Positions 39,594 to 39,921 of a DNA stretch of 39,921 nt are shown piece after piece (the first letter of the stretch is position 1; every line of letters starts with the position of its first letter). The position numbers and the translations under genes are program-made. The notes under the pieces were generated by a model. The model ran no database searches. It had not been told where the DNA came from and worked only from the letters and a program-made list of their open reading frames with translations. This DNA is from a virus: positions 1 to 39,921 of IMG/VR virus record IMGVR_UViG_3300017714_000037; one strand, given 5' to 3'.

Positions 39594-39770
39594 CATATAT
39601 TGCATTTTTTGTATGCGAAAATTTTTTTGCAGGGGTGTTTATATTGCATAGTTTGTATTAGCGGTTTTTTGTATGTGCGGTGTTATATATTGTATTTGTG
39701 TGTATGTGGCGGTTATATTGTATAGTTTGTATGTGCGGCGGTTATATTGTATTTTACGTATTTGCGGGAC
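39594..39770. repeat. Degenerate tandem repeat array, G/T-rich on plus strand
   Basis: Five starts of TATATTGYAT-type units (39594, 39639, 39683, 39713, 39742; spacing 45, 44, 30 and 29 bp) alternate with six GTATNNGCGG-type units. The spacings suggest a base module near 15 bp. The plus strand is almost free of C, so the minus strand is A/C-rich. No convincing coding frame is seen. It lies directly upstream of SGNH copy 5 on the minus strand and could be a binding-site array, a promoter region or a replication element. Confidence 0.65.
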
Positions 39771-39921
39771 TTTTTTACAACGTATAGAAACCTGTTAACA
39801 CAATGCACTATAGTTCTGTATACGGCTTTGCCTTCTCGCTAAAGGAAAATACACTTACGTGCATTTTCCAGCTCTCGCAGGGACTCTAACTATGGGCCAC
39901 TATTCACCACCATGTTAAATG
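39771..39921. other. Noncoding palindrome-rich stretch at right edge
   Basis: No open frame survives in any of the six readings. It holds an 11-bp inverted repeat at 39844-39869 (GGAAAATACAC/GTGCATTTTCC with one mismatch on plus, a G-U wobble on minus, where the loop GUAA is a GNRA tetraloop). An outer pairing CTATAGTT (39808-39815) with AACTATGG (39888-39895) encloses it, and CTCGC occurs twice, one copy on each side of the hairpin. It may be a structured RNA or a regulatory site; I see no tRNA. Confidence 0.4.

Noticed and set aside
39594-39770. CRISPR array
   Set aside because: Units are degenerate, unevenly spaced and lack unique spacers of constant length.
39771-39921. tRNA gene, suggested by an ACCACCA-like end
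   Set aside because: No T-loop (TTCRA) or cloverleaf pairing could be found on either strand.

Overview
The window looks like part of the genome of an AT-rich marine T4-like myovirus. Three things point to this: recognisable T4-type baseplate wedge genes (homologues of gp25 and gp6 next to an enormous tail protein), tail-fibre and structural genes of the kind carried by marine T4-like phages, and late promoter motifs of the form NATAAATA. The low GC content and gene set would fit a phage of SAR11, Prochlorococcus or a similar AT-rich marine host. No host can be named from sequence alone, and no photosynthesis gene is visible.

Region 1 (1-24153, minus strand) is the virion module. Transcription runs right to left from a late promoter near 24185: gp25, gp6 (1307 aa, about twice T4 gp6), a 3859-aa baseplate/tail protein, two paralogous fibre-like proteins, a subtilisin-like protease, three further structural proteins, then (after a strong hairpin terminator at 1121-1146) a small hypothetical protein and a partial GT-A-type glycosyltransferase that runs off the left edge. 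The giant protein carries a cupredoxin-like domain, segments resembling CBM5/12 chitin-binding modules, and repeated GGxGYxxxP beta segments that also occur inside gp6.

Region 2 (24248-37490, mainly plus strand) is an accessory block. After a small conserved protein and a ClpP-type protease comes a tightly overlapping operon. It holds three closely related SGNH-hydrolase-like proteins, four related proteins sharing an LNGxxKPHR-like motif and an FxTEK..KPI motif (probably glycosyltransferase-like), a YqgE/AlgH homologue and three radical SAM proteins whose SPASM/twitch-like cysteines lie N-terminal to the radical SAM core. A two-gene minus-strand insert encodes another SGNH-like protein and a SufE-like sulfur-transfer protein, the latter divergent from the second radical SAM gene. 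The whole reads like a phage-encoded surface or glycan modification system with its own Fe-S support. That function is inferred, not demonstrated.

Region 3 (37513-39921) holds small hypothetical and membrane proteins and a fifth SGNH-like gene. Two minus-strand genes here share a duplicated 24-bp leader. The right end is noncoding: a strand-asymmetric (G/T-rich on plus) degenerate tandem repeat followed by a palindrome-rich stretch that could be a structured RNA or a replication or regulatory site.

Two plus-strand genes (25154 and 37934) have good sigma-70-type promoters placed so that transcription should start on the A of the ATG, suggesting leaderless mRNAs.
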